From Isoetes taiwanensis (taxonomy: Eukaryota; Streptophyta; Lycopodiopsida; Isoetales; Isoetaceae), in the NCBI GenBank assembly GCA_021234155.1, contig JAJEKV010000008.1, positions 8,148,445 through 8,212,444 of the forward strand: a stretch of DNA of 64,000 nucleotides, written 5' to 3'. The notes beneath the pieces were generated by a model. The model made no database searches and was not told where the DNA came from. It saw only the letters and a program-made list of their open reading frames with translations. Positions 24,672-33,929 of the stretch are shown here, piece after piece. Numbering within the stretch: position 1 is the first letter of the stretch; each line of letters begins with the position of its first letter. Both the position numbers and the translations under genes were made by a program.

Positions 24672-24967
24672 GCTTGTCTTGTCAAGCTGGCGGCTTACAC
24701 TGGCAAGCGTTCATATCAGTATGCTTACATCAATATTAAGAGCTCCAATGCTCTTTTTCCATTCGAATCCGATTGGTCGTATAATAAATCAATTTGCAAA
24801 ACACAGGCGATATTGATCGAAATGTTGTGATGTGGGCCAACATGTTTTTGAATATGTTTTTCCAACTTATGTCAACATTTGTGCTTATTGGCATTGTGAA
24901 TACAGTGTCACTTTGGGCGATCCTGCCTCTTTTGATACTTTTTTACGTTGCTTATGTTTATTTTCAG
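24672..24967 (+). pseudogene. ABCC transporter second membrane domain exon
   Basis: Reads [18 protein letters not shown] then [20 protein letters not shown], then (after a small frame change) [20 protein letters not shown] and [20 protein letters not shown]. This is the typical start of the second transmembrane domain of plant ABCC transporters. It ends VYFQ followed by a GT donor at 24968. The next ABCC exon and both nucleotide-binding domains are absent nearby, so this is an exon relic. ABCC proteins export glutathione conjugates and other metabolites. Its presence near terpenoid genes is suggestive only. Confidence 0.75.
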
Positions 24968-25029
24968 GTATTTGCCTGATCTTGTTGGCCTCATTCTATT
25001 GCTGGAACTATCAGATATGCTGCTTGTTT

Positions 25030-25245
25030 GCAATTGTCATATTTGTTTTTAGTCCAATCTTGTTGGGACACCATATAAGCTACGATAATCACACTATCGA
25101 ATCAAGCAATGCTTCTTTCACGGTGTTTGTCTCTTTGGGGTCAAGCTTTGCATTTGCGGTGCCTTTGCATGCTTATGTTTATATCGGTTTTTTTGCAATG
25201 CGGTTTTATTTTGGTTTTTGGTATATGCGCATTGACTTATAAGCG
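25030..25245 (+). pseudogene. Possible further ABCC fragment
   Basis: A hydrophobic open frame reads FVFSPILLG, NASFTVFVSLGSSFAFAVPL and YIGFFAMRF. It resembles the end of the ABCC first membrane domain (S-P-x-L ... S-F-x-x-F-V-x-L-G), yet it lies after the second-domain exon, so the order is scrambled if the assignment is right. Weak. Confidence 0.35.
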
Positions 25246-25541
25246 GTAACCAATGTGTTTGCGTATATTTGGGTGGCTCTTGGTATGCAATGCAGGGAAT
25301 TGAGATTACAAAATGTACTCATAGTTGTTTGCAATGGAAATAATTTGTTCGTCTTAATATTATTGTGCTTTTTAGTAATTAATATTTAGGCCCAAAAAAT
25401 TTACCTATGTTTGCTTTAGTTAGGGCCCGAAGGGCCCAAAATTTTTTTTAATATAACAATCAACACACAACTACCATTAACATTATTAACACAAACCATT
25501 GCATTTAACACATTTAAAATAAAATCCCCCTTAAACCCCCT

Positions 25542-25823
25542 TTGGTTTGGGTGCATATTCACACGGGGGGTTACGTAGGGCAGCGAGAGCCCCAAAAAAA
25601 TATTTATAATACATGTACAAAATTAACACCATTAAGTACATTCTCTCAAACCTTATAGTATTTTGCAAATCTCAATATACAGTATACAAAAACTTGTACA
25701 TCCATACCCCACAAACGAGGATCGCTATGTACGGTCCAGATCAAGGAATAAAGGGCAAATATGTCCATCTGACAGCTCTCGATGCCTGGAGTAACCCCCC
25801 GTGTGAATATGCACCCAAACCAA
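25542..25823. mobile_element. MITE with perfect 33-bp terminal inverted repeats
   Basis: 25542-25574 is the exact reverse complement of 25791-25823 (outer end TTGGTTTGGGTGCATATTCA, inner end GGGGGGTTAC). The total is 282 bp, AT-rich inside, with no coding capacity. No clear target-site duplication. The copy at 1545-1825 was carried along by the segmental duplication. Confidence 0.9.
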
Positions 25824-27440
25824 GTGGGAGAGACAAACAAATAGGACATGCCACATCTGCATAGCTTTTGGCAGTTGAAATGTTGGTATGACAGAAGAAG
25901 CAAAGGCAGAGATGGAGGACATACATAATATATGAGTCAGCCTACCATGATGTTATTACTATAATGCAACAAGTGCAGGGAGAAGCTTCACTTAATGTGT
26001 TACTAGAACCACAGCCTTTGTGCACAATACACCCATAACACATTCCTATCAAATATAGAAAGACTATTAGAGAAACATATGCAAGAGGGCAGCACTAACA
26101 AAGTCCTTGGCCTATACCTGAAATAATATTGAGGCAGTGTGAGAATCAACAACATTGAAAGGGTCATCAAGAAGATAGGTATCCGCAATATTGTAAACTG
26201 CTCTTGGTAGCTGGATTTGATGTTTCTGACCACCACTAAGGTTTAGTTCCCTCTCTCTAATTTCTATTTAACCATCATGGGAAAGTTCCGAAGGTCTTTT
26301 CCAAGGCACAGGCATCTTGTACTTTGCATCATCAAACACACAATGTATATCATGCTACTAATATGCTATTGTTATCATCATATGAACTCATGTACATTGC
26401 AGATCTGCTGCAAAGTTCAATACTCACTGTTTGTCTCTACTCCAAAAGTGTGACTATAGTCAATTAAACCTATAGCATGGCAAACACGAAAAGCAGAACA
26501 TAAATATAAGGACTCATGACATTTAGGACAGACTTATAGACAAACATGTCAACTTTTCATACCCTAGGAGTCGATCGATGCACTTCCAAGCAGCTGGCAT
26601 GTAATGGGATTTCTAATTTTCTGAATCACACAATGTGAAAAATTAAAATCCAATAGTAAGAAGAATTTCAGATGAGGTGTCTTGAGACGTAGATAGTCTA
26701 GAAATTTAAGAAATGTTGTATGGGGGATTAGGCAAGCCTACTAAAAAAAAAATCAACATTCTGAAACTCTTAATTCTACTTTATAGAATGTGAATAGCAT
26801 TGAGCTAAAGTAGTAATGAATACCATCTATGATACCTCTTGCACGACATATTGTTGTGCCTATGTATGCTTAATTGACTTTGGGCAGCAAAAGCACATGT
26901 TATGCCTACCCTCGTATGTGCATAATTACACCAACAATAGGCACAACATGCTAACCATTGACATGTGTGTTTCTAGTATGCTCACTATTGTCAAGGTTAT
27001 TCTATTATACGTCCTTCGCGACAAAAGATATTTTTGTAACCTCTTATAACAATGAGCATATCATGATAGTGCATAGGCACTATGAATGAGAAAATTCAAT
27101 AGAATTAAATTCTATATGGAGCCACATGATATTGCATAAACATTTTATTAAATGAGAAATTTCAATAGAATTAAACTCAATATGGAGCCATATCCTACAA
27201 AAGATCTAATCAATTATGATGGTCTTCTTATGATGGGCGTACATACTGAAAGTAATAATTACAATAATTTATATCTTTTCCATATGTATCGAATTATTTA
27301 AAGGAGATAACTTTTTATTATCCCATTATTCTTTCAAAGCACAAGTTGAATAAAAAAAAGTAAACGTCATTATTCTTTCTAAGCATAAGTTGAATAAAAA
27401 AAATTAAACATAGCTTTATGTTTATTTTAGTTCTAATTTA
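25824..27440. other. Non-coding 3' flank of the MTPSL gene
   Basis: AT-rich, no domain recognised on either strand. A TTCTTTC/AAGCA segment just downstream of the gene repeats (27325-27350 and 27367-27390). Confidence 0.5.
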
Positions 27441-27455
27441 TTCATTAGACTAGTG

Positions 27456-28571
27456 CTAGACAGTATACTTCAACTGAAGAGTCGGAGTATTATCCTCATC
27501 AACGATGAGCTGGCATTTGCGACTGCCATATTTAGAAGAACGAGAAAGCCATCTCATATGTCCAGGAATATGTGCTGCTAGCAAATCCAAATAAGTAAGT
27601 AGCAATGGTCTATCTCGAAGTAAGAACTTGAACTTATCGAGTTCAACCTGAAATTCTTTCTCTATCCCTTCAGCCTTTTGACATGACAACTCTAATGCAT
27701 CTTTTAGACTAGAACTTGATGTTTCTTGTAGAATGGATACCACATTCCATAATAGCCCTTCATCCTCTTGGAAAGAGACAAGGTCATTGGTGAAAACCAT
27801 ATGGTCCATAATGAGGTTGTGAAGGTTTTGAAAGGACTTATCATTCCACAGAATGTTTTCAATGTCCAAGCCAAGAGCTACATGTTCCAGTGGAAAAGAT
27901 GGAAAGCCCCCTATGACCTTTCTACGTATAGTTGTATAGGTGGAGAGCGTTGGGCAAGGAGAAGATGGGATAATTTTAAGTTGGCTATGCTCATCCAGAC
28001 CTTGTAAGTAGATTATCATTCCATCCACAAAACGCTTCCATTGAAGGGAGGAGGTGGTATCTTCATGTAACTCATGACAGATGTCGTTCCATCCTTGAAG
28101 GACGGGAAATGACTTTATGTGCAACTTAGAGGTTTTTCCATTCATAACATCAACGATATGCTGAAATATTTCTTGGCGAGAAATGGACTCTTCATTGAGG
28201 GACTCTTCTGAGTTATCCATCAAGTCATCTAGGAAGACAAGGAAGATGAAGAACTTGACACAGTGGATGGCAATATTAACATCACCAGCAAACATCATGG
28301 ACGTGACAAGGAAGGGAACATCGGCAGTTTCAAGCTGAGGAATGGTGATATAACTCATGAGCCAAGCATGTGCTTCATGGCGAATGAGGTCGACTCTAGG
28401 ATGACATTTGAGAGGCAACTTAGACTTGATCTTAAGTTGGATAGGATCACTTTGCACTAGGGGCGATATTTGTAAAGAAGTGCATGGGATTGAGAATGTG
28501 TTACTCGATTTCTTGAGAAGAGATGTGCCAGGAGAGGTTCTGCTGAAGTTGAGAAAAATGCTAGTAGCCAT
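27456..28571 (-). CDS. Microbial-type terpene synthase-like protein (MTPSL), intact
   Basis: A single-exon frame of 371 codons. It is predicted to ionise a prenyl diphosphate and cyclise it to a terpene with Mg2+. The Asp-rich motif is F-L-D-D-L-M-D (D115, D116, D119). A pyrophosphate-sensing Arg is at 216, exactly 46 residues before the NSE motif, the spacing known for class I bacterial and fungal-type enzymes. The NSE motif is N-D-L-V-S-F-Q-E-D (N262, S266, D270), with Asp in place of the usual final Glu. The C-terminal RY pair appears as K-Y (347-348). The all-alpha single domain and lack of introns differ from plant-type TPS. The first ~55 residues are Ser/Thr-rich with only one acidic residue, compatible with a plastid transit peptide. 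The start is the first Met of the frame. A truncated duplicate lies at 3474-4457; the related gene at 42074 is about half identical by eye. Confidence 0.92.
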   Translation of the reverse strand: MATSIFLNFSRTSPGTSLLKKSSNTFSIPCTSLQISPLVQSDPIQLKIKSKLPLKCHPRVDLIRHEAHAWLMSYITIPQLETADVPFLVTSMMFAGDVNIAIHCVKFFIFLVFLDDLMDNSEESLNEESISRQEIFQHIVDVMNGKTSKLHIKSFPVLQGWNDICHELHEDTTSSLQWKRFVDGMIIYLQGLDEHSQLKIIPSSPCPTLSTYTTIRRKVIGGFPSFPLEHVALGLDIENILWNDKSFQNLHNLIMDHMVFTNDLVSFQEDEGLLWNVVSILQETSSSSLKDALELSCQKAEGIEKEFQVELDKFKFLLRDRPLLLTYLDLLAAHIPGHMRWLSRSSKYGSRKCQLIVDEDNTPTLQLKYTV

Positions 28572-28789
28572 AGCTTATCTATGATATGATGCTTGATAGA
28601 AGCATATATACACCATGAGTTGTACAACTGGCTAAGATAAGAAGGGAGAAGAACTTCTAGGTCGTAGTTAGAAATTACCAAATGTATTTCATTGTGCATT
28701 TTAAAACTAGATTTCAGTGATGATGACAACACCTTTTGAAAGCTTGACTTTAAGGATGAGGACTTTTAGCATAACCTACGCAAGAATTC

Positions 28790-29430
28790 AAGAAAAAACA
28801 ACTCCAACTTTGATGAAACGCCCTGTTATAAATATATTTTATGGTTGCGTCCAATGATGTATAATGCCAAAACTGATGAGCAATATTGACTTGAAAGTCT
28901 TAAATGCCACTTTTTTATATTGAATAATTATAAACTTAGCACAGACAACAAATGCATAGTCTTTGACTTGATTCTACAACGAAATTTGAGCTTATCTAGA
29001 ACTTTTCTTCCAACTTTGATAAAAAAAATGGTTCCAACTTTGACAAATTTCTATGGTTACGTCCAATATAATGCTATATTGAATACTTGTAAACTCAGCA
29101 CATGCAACATATGGACAGTCTTTAGCTTGATTGGGTAAAGACACTTGAGCTCACATGGAACTCTTTTTTTCCAACTTTGACGAAAAATGAGTTCCAACTT
29201 TGATGAAATGTGTTGTTATGTTGCATGGTTGCGTCTAACGTTGTTGTATGATTGACAAAATGCTTTATTTTAAATTTGTTGGACAATGTTGTATAATGCC
29301 AAAGTGACGAGGAATCTTGACCCAATTTTTATATTGAATATGTACATTTGTAAAAAAAAACTCCACAAGGCAACACATGCACAGTCTTTAGGTTGACTTG
29401 GTAAGTTGGGTTCACATGCAACATTGTTTG
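28790..29430 (+). repeat. Three diverged tandem repeats upstream of the MTPSL gene
   Basis: Units begin CCAACTTTGA(T/C)(G/A)AAA near 28803, 29033 and 29190. They share ATGGTTGCGTC(C/T)AA, TATAATGCCAAA, TATTGAATA, AA(A/C)T(T/C)AGCACA and CAGTCTTT(A/G). They lie 220-860 bp upstream of the start of the minus-strand MTPSL, in its putative promoter. No coding. Confidence 0.75.
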
Positions 29431-29770
29431 AATGTGTATGGCGACGTGCAAACTGGGGAGTTGATTCCAGGGGTCTCGCGACCAACAGGAGCTAGGAGTG
29501 GATCCTAGAATCAGCGACCCAGTTTCATACCGCCACAACATAGAAACTTGAGTCGCAGAGGATTTGCCATAGAGATTACCTACTGACAACCAGTTGAGCA
29601 GAATCAGCCGGCTGTTCACCATTCCGTATGGCGGCATGGAATGTGGGAAGCGAATTCCAGGGGTCCCACGACCGGCGGGAGCCGGGAGCGGGTCTGGAAT
29701 CCGCGACCCACTTCCAGGCCGCCACAGACCGCTTGAGCAGAATTGCTGTGCCGCTTTCCATTCCGGAGGC
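29430..29770 (+). repeat. GC-rich direct repeat, two diverged copies about 197 bp apart
   Basis: 29430-29535 and 29627-29735 share TGGCG-C-TG, GATTCCAGGGGTC-C-CGACC, GGAGC-(G/A)GGAG-GG-TC, GAATC-GCGACCCA-TT and GCCGCCACA. The copies are much more GC-rich than the surroundings, and the second is more GC-rich than the first. Confidence 0.75.
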
Positions 29771-30639
29771 GGAATCGCCGATTTAGTTGCCATGTTGGAG
29801 GCAGAGGATTGGTCGACCTAGTTTCCATATTGTATTTGTATTATCCTATGGAAATAGGGCATGCCTGGGCCTGTGAAAAATGGCGAGCCATTTTATTTTG
29901 CATCACTGTAAAGGTGCTTTCCCATGGGACTAAAACCCGGAGATTTTCTTGAGGTCAGGCCGAAGGCTCCGGTGTTCCCATAAGCGCCTTACTTGCTTGA
30001 TTCAGGTTTAGGACTTGAGTGGCAAAGTATTCTCCACACAATTCTGAGCCTCGGCTTTTTCAGGTCTACAATTCATGGGAAAGCACCCTAAGCAAAGGTC
30101 GTATGAATCTAGCTTGGGAACCTTTTTTCCTCCTTTTTTTTTCTCCGCCGCCACCGGCGCAATAGCTCCTGTTTTTGCGGCGCCGCTTCTGCCTTGTTCT
30201 TAGATTTTGATCTTCCGAAGGTGTAGCTTACACGGCTTCGGCTATGGCAAATCCGGAGAGCAAGGCTCTACTAAGGCTCAGAATCGTTGTTTTGTCTTCT
30301 TTTTCTTCCGTTTTATATTTCAAAACAATCTGATTATATGTGTTGCTTAGTATGGGGGCGAAATCTCTATCTTTCCGTATATTTTTCAATGCAAGCATCT
30401 ATCTTTCTTGCTTCCTCGCCAATCTGTTATGTGCAACGGCAGGCTTTTCTGGCCAGATTCATCAGCCTTTCGCTCCATGGCAAACTTACTGAAGCCGTCG
30501 CAAAAGCTTGTTAATGTTCATTCCCTATTGCCTCTGCATTATCTTTCTGGATTAATCCCTTTTTGGTATGTGTTTAAGGTGATATCTGTTTCTTGAAGTT
30601 TTTATAGTTTCTTGATGATTTTGTTGTTTCCGTATAAGA
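29771..30639. other. Unrecognised stretch, possible promoter or exon of an unknown gene
   Basis: Contains a pyrimidine run (30120-30150) and a CG-rich segment CGCCGCCACCGGCGC near 30148. There is a short open frame at 30287-30514 (+) without recognisable domains. I cannot name a gene. Confidence 0.3.
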
Positions 30640-30738
30640 GAAAGCCCCTCCGGGCTTGATTCCAGAGGGGAAAGCTGGCCGACGCGCAGAGCGCGGAGAC
30701 CTGCTTGACCCTCCGGAATCAAGCCCGGAGGGGCTTTC
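30640..30738. repeat. Perfect 24-bp inverted repeat with 51-bp spacer
   Basis: 30640-30663 (GAAAGCCCCTCCGGGCTTGA plus TTCC) is exactly the reverse complement of 30715-30738. It could be a tiny MITE or a strong stem-loop in either transcript. It ends 1 bp before the next inverted-repeat element. Confidence 0.9.
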
Positions 30739-30739
30739 A

Positions 30740-30980
30740 CCTAACGTAGAGGACGGCTGGGCCCAATCCAGCCGTACCACGTGTCAAAATCCAGGTGAAA
30801 ATATCAAGAAAAGCAGGTAAGAAAAGTCAGAAAGGCAGTAAAAGTGGCGGAATGCGAGTAAAAGCGGCGGAATGCACAGTAAAAAATTTGCACGGTTTTT
30901 TAGATAAAGAAAAAGCAACACGTGTCACTTATTCATTGGATGAGACGGCTGGATTGGGCCCAGCCGTCCTTTACGTTAGG
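30740..30980. mobile_element. Second inverted-repeat element (MITE-like)
   Basis: 30740-30775 (starting CCTAACGTAGAGGACGGCTG) pairs with 30945-30980 at 35 of 36 positions. Each arm contains its own partial palindrome, CGGCTGG...CCAGCCG. The element is 241 bp with no transposase. An ACACGTGT-type G-box (CACGTG) occurs just inside both ends (30778-30785 and 30919-30926). Confidence 0.8.
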
Positions 30981-32310
30981 AAGATTTCCGTATGTTGCTT
31001 CTTTCTATGGCTCTTACCCAAAGTTCTTACGGCGTTGCAGAGTTTGTGTTTGCCTAGCACGAATCTGGTGGGGTTTCTACAAAGTTCTTACGGGTTAGGG
31101 TTTGAAGAGTTTTACGGCTTAAGAGTTCTGTTTACGGCTGCTGTTGCATTAGGCTGAATCTGGCTTTGCTGGTGCTGTTGGAGCAATGAAGCAGCTCCCT
31201 TAGCATGTTCGGTAATAGCAAATGCCGTGAATTGCAGCATTACAGGGAAAGCTGGATCAAACCGCTTACGTAGTACAACCCCATATGAAATCATGAGTCT
31301 AGTGTTGGCATTTTTGTTCTTGAATCTTATTCATATACATTGGGATCTGCTGGACATGACGATATTTACTTGCACATTTGTATGTAATAATGTATATTTT
31401 TCATTATTTTTCATTCCTTATATTTGGTTTTTTTCTCGTCTTTGATTCTTGACCATTGATGTTTGGAATATTCTTTGTTTTGTGCCAAATCAAAGGCCAT
31501 TAAATTTTTTGCCAGCAATTCGCCCGCCACCTCCAATGGTCCAAACGCCATACATGGTTAGAAGATTAAAAGAAAAAAAAAAAGGTGAAGGCATGCCTCT
31601 GGCGGCAGATCATGGGAACCGGCATGAAGGCTGCGACCAAGGCCATGAGATTCGGCCATAAGATTCGAAGCTCCAGGCCTTCACCATGCTCCGGCTCCAA
31701 TCTCTGCCCCAATCCGGCTACTCCCGCAAATCTACACCACGCCTTCACCTAGTTGGTGCTAGTGATTGCAAACTTGAATAGAATTCCTCCTCCTGAGAAT
31801 CTAAATGATCTTCTTTCTATGAATTTAAATTTTAACTTCTTGGATCATTCTTTCCAATCCATTTCTACCCAGATTAACCAATCTTTGGATATCAATACGA
31901 TAAAATTGTCTGTTGCAGGAAACATATAGGTGCAAGTGATTGGTGACGTCGAGAGCCTAATCTTCCTTATCAATCCATTTCGTTTGCCAAAATGCATCTC
32001 CTTCCAATCAAGCCTAACCAGAACTGACAATCCATCTCCTTGGCCAGGATGGATCTCCGTTGAAACTTTTCTTGCATCTACGGAGGGCGTATCTATGGTA
32101 GACAGATCAATCTTTATTTGAACTATTTATCCTTGACAGATCTTGAACTATTCTAAACTAAACGAATTCTAAACAATATAAAGTGCGGCCCATTGTTTTA
32201 GTAAGATGTCTTGATAATGAATACCTGTCTATAAGAAATTGTAAATCTATTTTATGATCGTGTTGCTAATGAATGATCATGCCATTAATAGTTGCACAAT
32301 GGTTGGTGCC
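30981..32310. other. No recognised gene
   Basis: A-rich run at 31569-31582. Short open frames on both strands lack known domains. Nothing further supported. Confidence 0.4.
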
Positions 32311-32314
32311 ATAA

Positions 32315-32690
32315 GTGTTGATGTTAAGGGATGACATTGAAATTCTAGATTGGTATCTAGAGTTTTGAGCAGTAGTTGGTGCTACTGGTTGGAGTCGGTG
32401 CTTCAACGGAACCCTTGATCTTTTCTTAATCTTGCCTTTATCTTAAAACTTAAATTTTATCTAGTAGATCTTAAGCTTTGCTAATATATCTCAAAAGAAT
32501 AATCAGATCTTTCCTGAATCTTTATCTTAATCTTTAGCCACAACAGTTGTGATTGTCATAAATAGTTGGTGCTATTTATGAGATCATAATCCTAGCCTTT
32601 GGTCCATAAAATGGATTGAGTTGGTGCTCATGTACAAATTGAGTTGGTGCTTATGTACAAATTGAATTGGTGCTTAATTTGAGGTTTGCA
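32315..32690 (+). repeat. Short dispersed and tandem repeat around GTTGGTGCT
   Basis: (A/G)GTTGGTGC(C/T) occurs repeatedly (32301, 32373, 32389, 32565, 32620, 32642, 32665). From 32616 the unit ATTGAGTTGGTGCT-ATGTACAA repeats about three times with a ~23-bp period. Confidence 0.7.
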
Positions 32691-32723
32691 ACTGAGATCA
32701 GTTGCTTCCAAAAAGGGAAGAAT

Positions 32724-33561
32724 TGTTATGAATATGGTAGCTCGGGGGAGTGGTCTTGGATGTTAGTCTTGGTGGACTAGCGTGGGTGTCTAAGTTTGGC
32801 AAAGTCTTGGCAAGGAAAGGCAATAATAGCAATCTATGATCTATATTCATGATGTTAAAAAGGTTTAGCCAAATAAAAAGGGCTAAAGTCGTAGCAGAGA
32901 CCTATAAATAGACCTTGAACTTCAGTTACACATATCTCGGCAACCAAAACTCCGATTGAGGCGATTCTTACTTCATTGGAACCAGCCCAGAGTCTAGTTC
33001 CCGAATTGGGGCAGCACTTCCGTATATCATCCGAATAAGAGAGATATAGTCGGAAGAGTCATAGGGGGTCAAAGAAGACTGCTCTACTCATTCCCTCTTG
33101 AATCTGATTCTAAGAAAGCCATTACTTTTTCCTAGAGCTTCTGCTGTTCTTATTCAATAGCCGGTTACTATCCTAGAGCCTAATTCTTGGTGTCTTATAT
33201 TGAGGACTGCTAGCTCGAGGGAGGAGCTACCAGTGGAAGCTGATTGTCAGGCCTTGCCATAATTCTGCCAATTCTTAGCACCGAATGACCCGGTTGGGTG
33301 GTGAACTATCATACATTGGTTATTGCATCTTGACCTAGCTCTGGTTTTGTCGAACTAGAGCTTGACCAATCTGACTTATCCAAGTAACTCATATTGTATG
33401 TTTGTTTCAAATAGAGATCTTTTGTCATTGCTAACAGTTTGATTGTGGTTATGTAGCAATTCTGGATGGATTACAGATTGGGAGACCATGAATTGATTGA
33501 GAAGCCTTAAATAAGGTTTTAGGGATATAAAAGGTATGGTTCATTGGTGTGATCCATAACA
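32724..33561 (+). repeat. LTR (solo or 5') of an LTR retrotransposon
   Basis: Begins TGTTATG and ends CATAACA, a perfect 7-bp inverted terminal pair with TG...CA. It is followed directly by TTGGTATCAGAG, a tRNA-Met primer-binding site. 838 bp. Only a short piece of internal sequence follows before LINE sequence, so the element is gutted. Confidence 0.75.
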
Positions 33562-33562
33562 A

Positions 33563-33574
33563 TTGGTATCAGAG
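33563..33574 (+). other. Primer-binding site
   Basis: TTGGTATCAGAG one base after the LTR end; complementary to the 3' end of initiator tRNA-Met. Confidence 0.75.
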
Positions 33575-33576
33575 AA

Positions 33577-33912
33577 ATGTTACGCACTAGCACCTCTAGT
33601 GGTAACCAACACACCAAAAGGGCAGATCCTTCAAGGAAATCGTTATCCAATGGGCCCCAACCTTTCCAGGCTTTATCCCATACCCCACAGACCATATCAA
33701 TTGCTCCCCTTCCTCGAGATGCTTGCCCTCAAGCATGTGGAACACACCAATGTTGCCACGAGAAATTGAACTTTGGCTCTGATACCAAATGTTATACACT
33801 AGCACCTCTAGTGGTAACCAACACACCAAAAGGGCGGATCCTTCATGGAAATTGTTATCCAATGGGCCCCAACCTTTCCAGGCTTTATCCCATACCCCAC
33901 AGACCATATCAG
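33577..33912 (+). repeat. Direct repeat of ~120 bp, two copies 215 bp apart
   Basis: 33577-33692 and about 33791-33911 are nearly identical (CTAGCACCTCTAGTGGTAAC through CCCCACAGACCATATCA). Between them lies GCTCTGATACCAAAT, the reverse complement of a primer-binding-type sequence, suggesting a retroelement-derived unit duplicated around the LTR/LINE junction. Confidence 0.85.
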
Positions 33913-33929
33913 CCCATTGGCTCCATTGC

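Larger units (their letters stand above)
23985..28457. repeat. Right copy of the 4.4-kb segmental duplication
   Basis: Collinear with 1-4457. This copy preserves an open MTPSL frame and a perfect 33-bp MITE inverted repeat, so it is closer to the parental state. The segment at 24000-24470, present in both copies, has an open frame at 24141-24395 that I do not recognise. Confidence 0.95.

Noticed and set aside
27768-28460. Plus-strand open frames inside 27456-28571
   Set aside because: Antisense to the intact minus-strand MTPSL.
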